Shown here: positions 23,601 to 35,500 of the stretch, piece by piece
Layout: the number at the start of each line of letters is the position of its first letter
Position numbering within the stretch: the stretch's first letter is position 1
Origin: Glossina fuscipes
Lineage: Eukaryota > Arthropoda > Insecta > Diptera > Glossinidae
Assembly (NCBI RefSeq): GCF_014805625.2
Contig: NW_023998433.1
Location: forward strand, 2,207,591 to 2,271,590
DNA: 64,000 nucleotides
Direction of reading: 5' to 3'
Translations under genes and position numbers: made by a program
Notes under the pieces: model-generated
Told to the model about the DNA's origin: nothing
Seen by the model: the letters and a program-made list of their open reading frames with translations, nothing else
Databases searched by the model: none

Positions 23601-25413
23601 TAGTTGGTGTACTTTTATTAATTTTAATGTGTTTTAAGTGAAACGTGTGATGTGAAATAATATAGAGAATAAAAATCGTGAAAATCAATTAATGAAAAGT
23701 GAGTTATTTTTATCCCCATTTTGTGATCCAACTTTAAGTGCAACGACTGAGTTTTGACTTAAAGTTAATACGTTTCCGGCTAAATAAGTTGAAGGATAAT
23801 CAGTAACAAAGGTTTTTGGTTTATTACTTTTTGAGTCTCTTTTTTCAGAATGATAATGCAGTAAATATAGGCACTTCTTCGCAAAAGTATAGAGGGCTTG
23901 CGCTTTCATCTCAAAAAATTTTATTTTTAGCACGTATCTTGACATTTTAAGATTTACAATTACAATTTACGATTTTATAAGCACGCAATTTCAAACTTTT
24001 TCGCACAATAAGCTAAAAACTGGTGCCAGAGATATATAAGTCTTCCGTCCTTGAATGTTGGCAACAGCTTAAAGTCATATTGCAGTGAGATTGTTATGAA
24101 ATATATTAGCGAAATATTTAAAGATGCCGCAGTTTTGGAACTATCAAATATGGAGAAATTAAGATAAATTGTTTAAATTGACGCATGTGAATCAATCAAT
24201 TTCAATCAATTTAGCCGCCTGATGAGCCGAGTTGGTACGAATCGCGCCCACCAAGGCAGTGTTCGCACGTTTAAATGTAATGTGCGGTAGAATTTTTTTT
24301 AATTGCAGCTATAGCGAATGCTCACTCTGTAAAGGGTAGAAACACTTATCGTTTGATCACCTATCAACTAAGCTGCGGTCACCACCTCCCTAACTCGTTC
24401 TCTTCCCTCTCTTCTTTCATATAGTCAACGTGTTAAACAAATAGGGGACATCCCATAAGTGACTAGTCATAAAAAAAAAAAAAGTTTTCTCTCGAATTTT
24501 TATAAATTTCCTTAAAAACGAAAATGAATTCATTCACAAGATTTGATGGGAGAAAAGAAAAAAAAAAACTACTCATTTCTAAAAATTGTTCAAATTCGCT
24601 TTTTGTTATAACTAACCAGCATTTTTAAAAGAAAGAAAGCAGAGAGACGGAGAGAGGAATAGATACTTAGATACAGAGAGAGAGAGAGAGAGATATATAG
24701 AGGCAGACATAAAACAGTAACAATAATAATAATAGTAGTAGTAATAATTATATTTTATATGAATATCGTATGCTTCACCTCTTCTTCCGTCCCTGCACAG
24801 TTTAGACACATTAATGGACTAACATATCCAAATCTGTGTAAAAAACTTCGGAAAAAACCATAATCAGTTAGAAACTCTGAAAGATAATAGTTTACCTCAC
24901 CAGGCTTTTTGCTGGGACATTTTTTCTTATCGATCTTGGCTGCTTCAATTCATTTGCCTATGCTCTCGTTGCGCGACTAATGTGTCTTCTCATAACGCCC
25001 ATACTCGCCTTGTCGTTGAGGATTTGCAGGGCTCTTTAGTTGCTGTTCTTCCTCTGTCATTTTTGATCGTGGATTACTCATGGTTATGCGCAGGTAGAGT
25101 ACGAATATACTCGGGGTTACGTGCAGCCCAATTACAATTCGCCACTCGTGTTCCCTCAGTAGCCTGATCTTAGCTCGATGGGTATGCCATGGGTATGAAA
25201 AGCATATGGAAAGGGTATGCAAAGGGTGTCAGCACATGGCGACCCCAACATATGCCGATCCTAAGACATACCAACTCGAACACTTACCAACCCTAAGACA
25301 TGCCAACTACCTTACATGTGAACACTAGCACATGGCAATCCCGAAACGTGCCAACACCAGGAGATGTTCACCCCAAACAATGCAAATCCAATATAAAGTA
25401 GAGAGGGATAGAA

Positions 25414-25444
<31 letters not shown>

Positions 25445-28400
25445 CGGTAGGACAAATGACAAAACTAATCCCAACAATAATAAATCTTATCATTAAATTT
25501 AATGTAAATCCTTTATGACTTACAAAACCGCTATATAGGAAAAAACGAAACTACTCCTCTTTGTGAACAGATAACGATTTTATAGAAATTCATATCATAT
25601 ATACTTCTTTCCTTTAGCCATCTATGTTTATTCACACTCTGCTCTTCTGGAATACATATGCTTCACGTAAACTTGTTGTAAAGGACGAAATGTATATGGA
25701 AAGCATGCTGCTAAAGCAAGTGCAATGTAACAAATTTTGAGTTTGTGGCATAATCCCCAACAAATCTAATAATAAATAAACTCTAAACTGAAAGTATTTC
25801 ATAGTACAGCCGACACCGATGTAGTTACGGCGATTTTAATCAGGGCATCGCGTTATTCATGAGAATCGTTTTTTCCCCTTTTGGTGACGGAATGTACCTA
25901 TGTACATTGTATATGTGTGCATGTAAAGAACGAAAACGATAAAGAGAAGGATATATGTATACACATATATATATATATATATATTCAGCCCCGATCTGCT
26001 AACAAAGTAGTTTTATATATGTAAAGGTAAACCTATCTGCACATCTATCTCCATGACGCATGCATTTATATATGTGCTTCTCTTTTTTTAAACCGTCTTA
26101 CCTTTTAGCTACACTTTTTTCGTTTTTTATAGAAAAAATGCATCAGAACATAGTTTCAATTTTGTTCTTGTTTGCTTCGTTTGTTTGCTTCTACGCAACA
26201 TTAGTAATTTCATTTTGTAAATTGTAGATATTCCGTCATGGACCACGCACACCTGCTGACACCTATCCCAATGATCCATATTTAAATCATACTTTTCACC
26301 CCTATGGTTGGGGCCACATAACAAATGTAAGTACGTTCGGTGTGTTACGTAATTTCTATGCTGGAGAAACTGAATAAACAAAAAAATGAATAAATAAATA
26401 AATAAAATAATAAATAAAAAAGTTATACAAAATAACCAAAATGTAAAATAAGAAGACAAACTTTGATTGGATACTGTTATAAAAGAAAACAAAAGAAATG
26501 AAAGTAAAAATAAAAATGAACAATAAGGGAGTAAATCATATTGAACTTGAGTGAAATTTGGGATATCAACTAGTGAAGATTAATACAAAAAATTACGTAT
26601 GTATTGGATAGTATATATGGTCAATTTCCAAATTCAATCCCCTTTATAAATTATTGGTGTAAAAATTTTTAAATTAAATTTTGAACCTAAAACTTGTTTA
26701 ACATGATCTGTGAACGGATGGCATCATACTGGAACAACTAGCAGGTATATAAATTATGGAACACATTAACTTGAACATATTTTTATTCTCTAAGCCTTCA
26801 AGTGTGTACTGAGATAATTTGTCATAAATAATTATGCCACACCGCAAAGCAGGCAGCAATAGATCACTAGACATAGTTTTATGTATTGTATATATGTCTC
26901 TTACGTAAATATGTTTATATATACATATGCATTTGACAAACTAGGGAACATTCCAGTCGTACTTTTAAGAGTAATCGACAAATTGCTCGACAAATTCAAT
27001 ATATTTTCATTCTTCTTTAGTGAATATAAGAAAACAAAGAAGAGAACACGACAAAGGGGAAAGTAATGCTACAAATAAATTGCTTCAAAAATGTGGAAAA
27101 GTATGTAAGCAACATACGTTGTGGCAACTCTATTATTGGAACATAAAAGCTATGTTATGCATACCGATTAAAAAGAAAACTTGAAGTAAAAGATAGAGAA
27201 TATTGATAGCGTTTGACGCGTTTCATAATACTTGGTCTTCGCGACTTACTTAGATCTTAGGTCTTAAGCTCTACCCTCTTTAGTATGCGGCAAAAAATGA
27301 GAACAGAACATTGGTAATTATTTGAATGAAAATATGAATTGTGACTATACGCAGTAGAAGGACAGATAATTATCTATCTGTTTTTATAAGGGGGTTTATC
27401 TCCCGTCGTCTTACATTGCAAGGTTATTTACCAAGTTTTATTTAACTTCTTATCGACATCGATTTCGAGATTCTTCACTGTCAATAATCTTTGCGTGAAG
27501 GAAAGCCGCAGCCTAATGTGGGATATTTTATATGAATACTGATTGTTCTCAATAGCTTTTTAGAGTTCGTGAGAAGTTTTAATCAACTATTAATCTGGTT
27601 ATGCTTGTAACATCGTCAGGGAAATTGTTTACATTAGTTGTGTACTTTCCTGATGCTATTAGTCTTATTAAGGAAGCGTATATAATACTTACGTCGTGGA
27701 TTTTTTTAAGCCTTTATTGTTGTTGTTAGCAGAAAGCAATAAATCAGGACAAGCCCTATAAACGTAAACATATGCAAAAAAAAAAAAAACGTTAAAACAA
27801 TTATTTTTCTTTCTCGTACTTTTGATGACGATGACGGTGATGATGGCAGCAACACTTTACTAAAGCAACATGTTTTGTAGTAACAAATGGTGATTATTTA
27901 TACTTTGCTTTTTTCTCAATATTTAGAGCGGCAAACGTGAACTATTCAATATGGGCACTTGGTTAAGAAAGCTTTACGGTAACTTTTTGGGTACACACTA
28001 TCAACCGGATGTAAGTCGAATGGTAGGATAAGGTATTATCCTAGTATTATTATATTTAATTTTTATTATTGTTATAAATAATTTTTATTATTACATTATT
28101 ATTATTATTATTATTATTATTATAATTAGTAGTATTATAAATAATATTGAATGTTAATAAATAAATTATTATTAAAAAAAAAAAAAAAAAATAAAAAAAT
28201 AGTTAGTCCATGCCCAAGCGACTGGCGTTGCCAGGACTCATATGTCTTTACAAACGGTTTTGGCGAGTTTGTATCCTCCTCGAAACACTGCCATGGAATG
28301 GAATACAAAATATAACTGGCAACCAATACCAGTTTATTCGCAGCTTCTTAATGAGGACACGGTAAATGTGAAAGGGATTTTAAATGAATAAAATAATTCA

Positions 28401-29279
28401 TTTACGTCTGGTTTTTTCCCTTCTCTTTGTTTTTTTTTTTTTATTTAAAGTTTTTATTAGTTCGTACGCCCTGTCCTCGTTACTTTGAAGCCCTGTATGA
28501 GGTTCTAAACTCTTCAGAAATAAAACAAGAATTGCAAGAATATCAGTACCTGTTTTACGAATTAACACAATTAACCGGCATGAATTTTACAGAATCCGAA
28601 GACGTGCAATCTTTGTATTTAACTTTATTAGCTGAGGTGAGTTTTAAGAGGATAGAAAAAAAAATATTTCTATGATATATTCCTTATGATTTCATTATTA
28701 GCAAGAATATGGTTTACAATTACCTGAGTGGACTAAGCATTATTTTCCAGAAAAGATGCAGTTTTTAGCTGAGCAAAGCTATTTATACAATGTCTGGACG
28801 AGGGAAATGCAAAAAATCAAGGCGGGTCCCTTTTTGCAGAAAATGTTTAATGAGTGGCAGGCGAAGGTTAATAGTACTTTGAAACCGAATAAGCGGAAAT
28901 TATTTATTTATACCGGCCATGATTCGACTATAGTAAATATAATGCACGCCCTAAAAATCTGGCAGAGACAAATGCCGCGCTATTCAGCCATAATTATATT
29001 CGAACTGCACAGAAATAAAGACACAGGGCAATATTATGTTGAAGTATGCGTATCCTTTCGTTTTGGTGTTCTGATTTCTTTTTGTTTTGTTTATAGATTT
29101 ACTTCCGTAACAATCCCAAAGAAGCGCCAAAAATGATGCAAATACCCGGCTGTGATAAGCAATGTCCGTTGGAGCAATTCACTGAATTGTGCCGAGAGGT
29201 GTTGCTAACGCAAAAAGATGCTAATCGTTGTGATCCCAAGAATGAACATTTCACAGAGCCACCATTGCGTGGTCCGTAA
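20178..29279 (+). CDS. Acid phosphatase, gene C (histidine phosphatase family, venom acid phosphatase Acph-1-like)
   Basis: Coding exons are 20178-20348, 26228-26326, 27927-28010, 28203-28361, 28451-28636, 28702-29043 and 29097-29279 (stop TAA), giving 407 aa. All introns are GT..AG and phase 0. Active-site residues are R60-H61-G-P-R64, R129 (GVARTHM) and H306-D307 in YTGHDS. Cysteines occur in TPCPRY, GCDKQCPL and NRCDPK. NHT, NFT and NST are possible N-glycosylation sites. Residues about 11-33 are hydrophobic (signal peptide or anchor). Exons 5-7 are closer to gene A than to gene B (shared VRTPCPRYFEA, RKLFIYTGHD, IWQRQMPR, FTEPP), although B lies between them. The acceptor of exon 4 is preceded by almost pure A rather than pyrimidines. 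Exon 1 is assigned by phase, position and the LLHV end; its 5.9-kb separation from exon 2 makes it the least certain part. Confidence 0.92.
20379..20410. repeat. (AT)n microsatellite
   Basis: About 16 AT units just inside intron 1 of gene C, 30 nt after the splice donor. Confidence 0.9.
20622..20675. repeat. (CT)n microsatellite
   Basis: About 27 CT units with one TCAC interruption, in intron 1 of gene C. Confidence 0.92.
24221..24330 (+). repeat. Candidate tRNA-derived SINE head, copy 1
   Basis: GAGCCGAGTTGG resembles a tRNA D-arm/box A. The segment GCCGAGTTGGTACGAATCGC, followed by GCCCACCAA, matches the reverse strand at 60541-60565 with few differences, so this is a dispersed repeat. 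No good box B or cloverleaf is visible, so it is not a functional tRNA gene. The 3' limit is arbitrary. Confidence 0.4.
24675..24692. repeat. (GA)n microsatellite
   Basis: Nine GA units followed by TATATAG. Confidence 0.85.
25233..25389. repeat. Irregular minisatellite, about 16-17 bp unit
   Basis: At least eight degenerate units in a row of the type ACATGCCAACCCTAAG (for example ACATACCAACTCGAAC, ACTTACCAACCCTAAG, ACGTGCCAACACCAGG). It is C/A-rich and T-poor, unlike its surroundings, and follows a stretch with repeated GGGTATG (25180-25225). It lies in intron 1 of gene C. Confidence 0.65.
25412..25434. repeat. (GA)n microsatellite
   Basis: Imperfect then perfect GA units, 20 nt downstream of the minisatellite. 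Confidence 0.85.
26327..27926 (+). other. Intron 2 of gene C
   Basis: Intron of 1600 nt, phase 0. The matching introns in genes A and B are only 59 and 75 nt, so about 1.5 kb was gained here. The sequence is AT-rich with an AAAT/AATA-rich stretch at 26380-26420; I recognise no transposon in it. Confidence 0.75.
28094..28122. repeat. (ATT)n microsatellite in intron 3 of gene C
   Basis: About nine ATT units, followed by an A-rich tract that runs up to the exon 4 acceptor at 28202. Confidence 0.9.
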
Positions 29280-29430
29280 AGCTCAGGAAATTTTATTTTA
29301 CTAAAAAGTTTTTTATTTCTTTTTTTTATAAGATTACGTTTTTTTTCCGTTTGTAAGAGTGCAAGCGTTAGAATGAACGAGTTGCTGTAAAGGATAAAGC
29401 ATTAAGTTATTAAAAAAGAAAATAGGGTGA

Positions 29431-29436
29431 AATAAA
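29431..29436 (+). terminator. Candidate poly-A signal of gene C
   Basis: AATAAA lies 152 nt after the stop of gene C. It is chosen by position alone. Confidence 0.4.
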
Positions 29437-30626
29437 AGAGTTTAACCTGAATGTAATATCTTGAAAATTTGTTTTGAAGATTTTATGTTGTGCTTGGTCT
29501 ATGAATGGCTGTGTGCATTTTCGTCGAGCACTCTTACTTTTGGCTAACCTGATCCTTGTGTACACCCATTAACTTTATGACTTATCGTTCTATTGCAGCA
29601 CTTATAGCACCCGCACTATACAGCTTTGGGTGCTCTCTTACTGCATGCAGCCGGAGCCACTCTTCCTTTCGAAGCTTTCTTATATTGCTAGAAATATTTG
29701 TGTAAGCGTTTTTGTGGACATTCATTTTGACCACGTTGGTTATAGCGACCATAGATATCTTTAGGAGTTTAAATTGTTATCGAAGCATAAAAAATTACAT
29801 ATTCTCCGATTTTTTTTTCGCGCGATTTCGTTAAATTCAAATAGAATTGCCGCCAAAATACGAGAGAATTCATTTTATTAAATAGTGTGGTAGTTGTATG
29901 CTCACATCTAGTAAATGCATAGCGTAAGATACCTCCTAATCAGTATACGCCTTGCCGTAGAAGGTGTGGAGCTTGTCCCTACGTCGAGTGCGATCTTTGG
30001 CAGCGAGCATTTATGCCCTTATCGGAATACAATTGTAAATTTTTGGATACTTTCGGGAAGTATTCTCTCTATGTACGGGCACAGGAATCGTACAGCCCTA
30101 GATAATATAATACTGACGTGATTTCAGAATAAAAAGCGTTTATTCTTCTTGGATACACTATTATTTAAAATCCTTTGTATATCGACAATTATTAATTTAA
30201 ATGAAAGCAATTGGAAGACCCAAAATCCTTGTAAGATATTATAAAAAGCTTCTGTGTTTCTACTTTTGGTTTTCTTCCCCTAACTCAAACCGAACAATAC
30301 TGCCAACTGGCCAACTAAGTTGTAAACTTTTTACGTAATTTTTTTTCCTTAATGCGTTTTAAACATTTGTTTGGGTCTCGTTAACATTTTTTTGTGTCTA
30401 ACGGCGTCTGAGTTTTCGTATTTTCCTCTTCACTCTTTTTTTTTTTTTTTAGATTTAGTTGTGGATGTGCATGTGCTTAGATGAAAACTATTGTTTGTGA
30501 AATATTGTCAAAATGGGCGTGATAGGCTTGCACACATGCAATAGCTGATGGCACTTCATTGTTGTTGCATTACATTTGTAGCCTCTCCTCGTGGTCTCGT
30601 TGTCAGTACATAACGTACGTATATAT

Positions 30627-30632
30627 AAAATA

Positions 30633-30670
<38 letters not shown>

Positions 30671-30676
30671 TATTTT
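30627..30676. repeat. 50-bp perfect palindrome with (AT)n core
   Basis: AAAATACCTATATA at the left, a TA repeat in the middle and TATATAGGTATTTT at the right. It is symmetric about 30651/30652. The TACC/GGTA caps show it is more than a plain AT repeat; it could extrude as a cruciform. Confidence 0.85.
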
Positions 30677-31191
30677 TATTTGTGTCTGTGCGTGTGCGCT
30701 TGATTATGTGACTGTACGATATGCACAATGTTGACGATGATGACGGTGATATTGTGATGATGTTAGTAAGGTTGCCAATTGCAATTGTTTTTTAACAAGT
30801 ATTTCCGTTCTTATCATAACGGAAGTTGTTGTGTGTTTTTGGTGGTTACAAGTGGCATGGCATACGAATACGAAATATGAACTTTACAAGCCTCTATGCT
30901 TGCGTATGTGTATATACATATATACTGATATAGACGACTGATGGGGAACACCCCAAAGTTAGCATTTGTACTGATAAATGATACTGAAGTTATATAAACA
31001 CATGTTTATAGGCTTGTGTGTATGTTTGTTTATTTCTATATATGTATTGCACATCTACATTTTTACATATACACATCGTTGGCTATTTCTGTACGCGATT
31101 TCTATAAAATAACAATATTTGAAGTTTGAAAAAATATTTTTCTGTGTTAGCTTTTCATAAAGGATACAAATTCTTCTCTTACTTTCCCGGC

Positions 31192-31214
31192 TTTTTTTTT
31201 TTTTTTTTTTTTTT
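31192..31214. repeat. Poly-T tract
   Basis: A run of 23 T. Confidence 0.9.
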
Positions 31215-32278
31215 ATATACATATGTTTTGTGCTTTTCTACCACTTTCCACAAGTTGACATTTTTCGCATTGCGGTTTACCATAAACCACATACACTCTC
31301 TTACATATAACCCATGCATACACACGTTTATCACATATAAACATATATTTATATATATATATATATATTTATCAGAGTGCACGCACATACGTAGACGTTT
31401 CTCTTATATAAATGAATGAAATTCCTGTATAAAAATTGTTAGTGGCTTCTATGAATTTTTTAAAGCGTTTTTAAAGCACAATGCATGCGACAGACCGAAT
31501 GTCCGACAGACAGACAAGCAGCAGTCGTTCAACATGCAGTGTTTCCACGTATTTGTGTGCATTTGTTTTAAAAATCATGTGCCTTTTAACTTTTTTTGCT
31601 ATCTTTTTATTGGTGTTGTTGTTGGTATGTTGTTCATTTCCTCTGCATGAGTTATGTACCGAAATAGAAAAAAATTATTTAAAGTTTTTTTCTTTAGTTG
31701 TTTTTACTAAATATTTTGTGTATTTTACGATTACAGCGAACTATAAAATGTAACAAAAAAAAAAAAAAAAAATGAATAAAAAATAATGAATTTCATGGTG
31801 TTCACATTATGAACATTTAAGAGACAAATGGTCCTACTTCGTTCAGTTAATTTTTTCGTGGCAGTTGTTGTGATTCTTTCTAAACAGATTATTTTGTTTA
31901 CATTCGTTGCCGCCGGCGATAAAAAAGTAATCTTTTCGGTGAGAAGAAGAGTGAAAGAAAGAGAGAGATATGGAAGAAAAAATGTTAAAAGCAAAACAAA
32001 GTAAGAAAAACGTAAGAAAGTTTTATATATAATAATATAAACACTGATTCTCTTGTAGGCCGTAAATTAAGCTGTAGTGCAGATGGGGTGACTTCCATCA
32101 TTAAATCAGATTTGGAACACGGCGATACGAGCATTATATGGCGATTGTAAGCTTCCTGATTATAATTCTGACGTGGTTAGATAAATTCATCTTTTTAACT
32201 ATAAGAAACTAATTAACTATAGAAGAAACCAACTTCTCAAAAATGGTAAAAGCAGCAGCGCTTTTCAGTTGGTGACGA

Positions 32279-32575
32279 GTGGAAAGATTAACAAGAATGA
32301 TAAAAAAATGTTTTGTTTCATTTAGACGCGACCTTAGAGACTTTAATGGTAAACCGCGTTGCAGCGATCTAAAAAGTGCATCCACCCGAAATACGTTTAT
32401 TAATATATTCGAGCTGGTCTTGAAAGATCACCGAATAATTGTTGTTAATTTAGTAGGGACTTGTGAATTGAATCTCAATGGTTCGGACTTAAGCTCATTA
32501 ACTAATTACACTTTCGGAGAGCCATTGATAGAACGGTTGAGACACCTTGAAATGTTTTCAACAATATTTAATTAG
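32279..32575 (+). mobile_element. mariner transposase N-terminal relic (irritans-like)
   Basis: A 98-codon plus-strand ORF. Its middle, KSASTRNTFINIFELVLKDH followed by RIIVVNLVG and LNLNGSDLSSLTNYTFG, resembles the second helix-turn-helix of irritans-type mariner transposases (TxTxEIVxKIHxLVLxDRRxKVREL...SxGSVxxILHExLG). The upstream DFNGKPRCSD resembles the DxPRSGRP linker. No catalytic DDE part follows. The match is from pattern recall and moderately certain. Confidence 0.5.
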
Positions 32576-34623
32576 TTTCCAAGGACATAAGCCACATTTT
32601 GTATGACTAAAGAGGAATGAGCAAAAATTCAGATTGACTTCGGCTGTTCAATTTAAAGGCAATGGAAAAGAATCAAAGTGTCGAAGTAGATTATTTGATT
32701 GCCTTCATGTTATGAAAGAGAATTACTAAAAATCTTTATGACTATAAACTCATTTGGGAAAGAATTGTAATGCGGCGATTCGCGCATAGATATTTTTCCA
32801 ATACTCAATTTAGTGAGAAGTATTAATAGATTACAAGGACATATTCACAAAATTTAGGCTTTTCTAAACTTCATTTGTGCCCAAATCGTAAAAAATTTTT
32901 ACATATGCTTTGTTAAATTTTGCTTTATTATTGTTTTGTTTTCACAGTCGAATGCGTTTTTGCTTGCGCTTTATCAGTTTAGATAGAGAACGAATGCAAG
33001 TAAGTTTGCAATAAACCGCTGACGTATTAAAATGATATTCGAGTATAAATATATATTTTCACTAAGCAGAAGATGCTAAGGGAATTGATTTGCTGTTGCA
33101 TGAGAACCGCACGCATGCTCAATTCAAAATAACTCCTTTGTCTATACTTCAAAAAATAATTAATATTGAAATCGACAAGACTGTAGGCTTGAAAGGACAC
33201 AATTCATTTGTTTAGAATAAGAGTTGAAGCAAGTTATGTTTGAGTTTGATTCTTAATTTGTGATATGTGCAAAAACACAACCAACAAATAATTAGGTTGA
33301 CGTACACTAATGTAATATTTTGCATGGAATTCATGAGTTTGGTGAAAATATTAAATAATGGTGATGCCGCCTAGTACGTGGATATATGAAAAAAGCGTTC
33401 AAGAAACTGTCTAAAATTGTTACAAATTTGCTCACCTTGGTTCGATAAGCCACAGATAAAATAAATGAAATAAAGACTGAGACTTTTTATTTAAAATTGT
33501 ACGTCGTTTCAAATTTAAGAATCCGTTCACAATATTCAAAATGATGTGTTGAGCAGAAAATACGTGCATCACGTTGGTTCTGCATTTTTTCGTAGATCAG
33601 CTCTTATGTAAACAGTTTTCGATGAGAAACTCAAACGGCGATCTCAACTAACCGGCTTATTTATACAATTTGCTGAGATTCTTTTTGCATTTATTACGGA
33701 AGGATTCTTTTTCGGTTCGTAATTTCCAAAGGTACGTATCAAAGACTTCAAATAATATAAAGGTTTTTGATTACCATGACATATTTAATACTTTTGAAGA
33801 ACTTTAGAAAAATTTCAACGATCGATAGCTTGGAATTCGATTTCGAATTCATTACAGGCCTAAAACCGGAAAAATCCTTTGCGATGGCAAAAATTCAGCA
33901 AAAAAGTTATTATGTGGTACAAAACTCCTTTAAGTCAGTTAAACACAACAATAGAAAAATGATACCTATCGATTAACTGACACATGTAAATTTAATCAAA
34001 TATTCTGAAATTCGTAAAGGGTTTGAAAACTCACTCTCCTTACAGCTAATACGATTTTTGTACTTGTTCCTGCTAATGCCTACAGCTTGACATTTGATCG
34101 GGACTTTGTTCTAACAATTCTAGTAAACTAGTTTCCACTTTGTACATGGAGTCTGCTAAATATTTTTAAAATGTAATTGCAATTTATATTCTAACCTTTC
34201 ATGAGGAATATTAGTAGAAGAGAAATTGGCTTTTGCCGTCTAGGTATCGGTAGTCGAATTACGATATGGAATTGCTAGAGATTATCAAAGTAGCTTTTAG
34301 GAATTAAACTGCGCACAAATGGTTCTATTTATAATTTGATTTTTATAACAAGAAGAAACTTAATTTAGCTTGAGACCAGAAAAAAAGATACGATAATCTG
34401 CTCTGGTATTTTTTCTACATAATTTGAAATCTTATTAACGAAAAGAAACAGAGAGAACACCTATTAATATTCAGCCGGTTAAGGGGCGATGAGCTGGATA
34501 ATGGCGAACAAAAAAGTTTATTTTTTTTTAAAGATTTTTCTAAATTTTCTTTTCGCTCGCTATGATTTCTCGGTTAGCCTAAATCATCAAACGTTGAACA
34601 GAACTAAAGATAATATATAGAAA
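32576..34623. other. Intergenic, nothing recognised
   Basis: AT-rich DNA with scattered short ORFs. No homology or tandem repeat is seen. Confidence 0.5.
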
Positions 34624-35500
34624 ACAAGTAAGAAAATTATATTTGGTCGTGACCGAATCTTTTATATCCGTCACCGTTATCCTAAAACAAAACAAAACAC
34701 AAAGAAATAAATATTCATGCTGTATATAGCATGGAGTAAGCGAGGCTGACTTTTTTTTTATTTTCAAAATAAAAGTTTTTGTTGCATAGTCGCGTGGGCG
34801 TTGTATTTTGTGTGTCCTTTGAAAAATATGACCACTTCCAAATTCTTTTTGAAATTTGTACGCGATATCTTTCTTTCCTTAGAACGGGAGAATGTTTACC
34901 ATAGAAACTACTTAGTTGCGCAGCCGAACAGATGATCAGATGAAAGGTCGGGACATAGTTAGGCGCATTCCAAATTTGAAACTTTTCAATAATTTTTATA
35001 CTTTATAGGGTGTTTAAAGCTTAATTCTGCGCGTTACATAGGTATTCAAAAAAATTAACTTTCCATGCACTATAATATTTGGTAGGCGTGGGCAATTTTC
35101 CCCTTTTTTTTTTAGTAGAGAGACTACAAGATCGGCAATGGAATATATGCTCAATTTTTTGTAAATTGATCTACGATAGTTTGTGAGTAATAAGCAAACA
35201 TCGAATTTTTTACTCCTTTCGCAAAACAGAGGTGTTTTCAGTTTACGTAGTATTGTTCATTTTCAATGCCAACTAGCGTGCAAGATTTTTCTGTCAAATT
35301 TTAAGTTGATAGCTTTAATTTTGCGGCCAGGAGAATATTTACCTTCAACGGACGTTACAATAGTCATATAGACGAACATACTTAAATCCATTCAAAATTT
35401 CACGCTGATCAAGAATATATATGCTTTGTGGGCTCTCTGAAGAGCGTTGTAAACGTTTTGCCAAAATGAGTATATCCCTTATCTTTCTGCGATGAGTATA
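34624..35500 (-). repeat. DINE-1/Helentron-like interspersed repeat, copy 2
   Basis: About 880 nt on the minus strand. The plus-strand left end, ACAAGTAAGAAAATTATATT, is followed by TTGGTCGTGACCGAATC, which can form a short hairpin near the element's 3' end. The far end has CACGCTGATCAAGAATATAT, GTTGTAAACGTTTTGCC and GAGTATATCCC, blocks I know from Drosophila DINE-1-type repeats. Internal blocks (TGCGCGTTACA, CATTTTCAATGCCAA, GAATGTTTACC) recur in the copy at 54984-55770. No coding capacity. Confidence 0.7.

Larger units (their letters stand above)
20349..26227 (+). other. Intron 1 of gene C
   Basis: Intron of 5879 nt, phase 0, between LLHV and IFRHGP. It contains (AT)n at 20379-20410, (CT)n at 20622-20675, a candidate SINE head at 24221-24330, GA runs at 24675-24692 and 25412-25434, an irregular minisatellite at 25233-25389 and (AT)n near 25964-25983. 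I found no alternative first exon ending in an LxHV-GT pattern. Confidence 0.75.
29437..32278. other. Intergenic, simple repeats only
   Basis: No gene is recognised. It contains the 50-bp palindrome at 30627-30676, a T23 run at 31192-31214, (AT)n near 31350-31366 and an A17 run near 31757-31773. The ORFs here cross these repeats and are low complexity. Confidence 0.6.
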
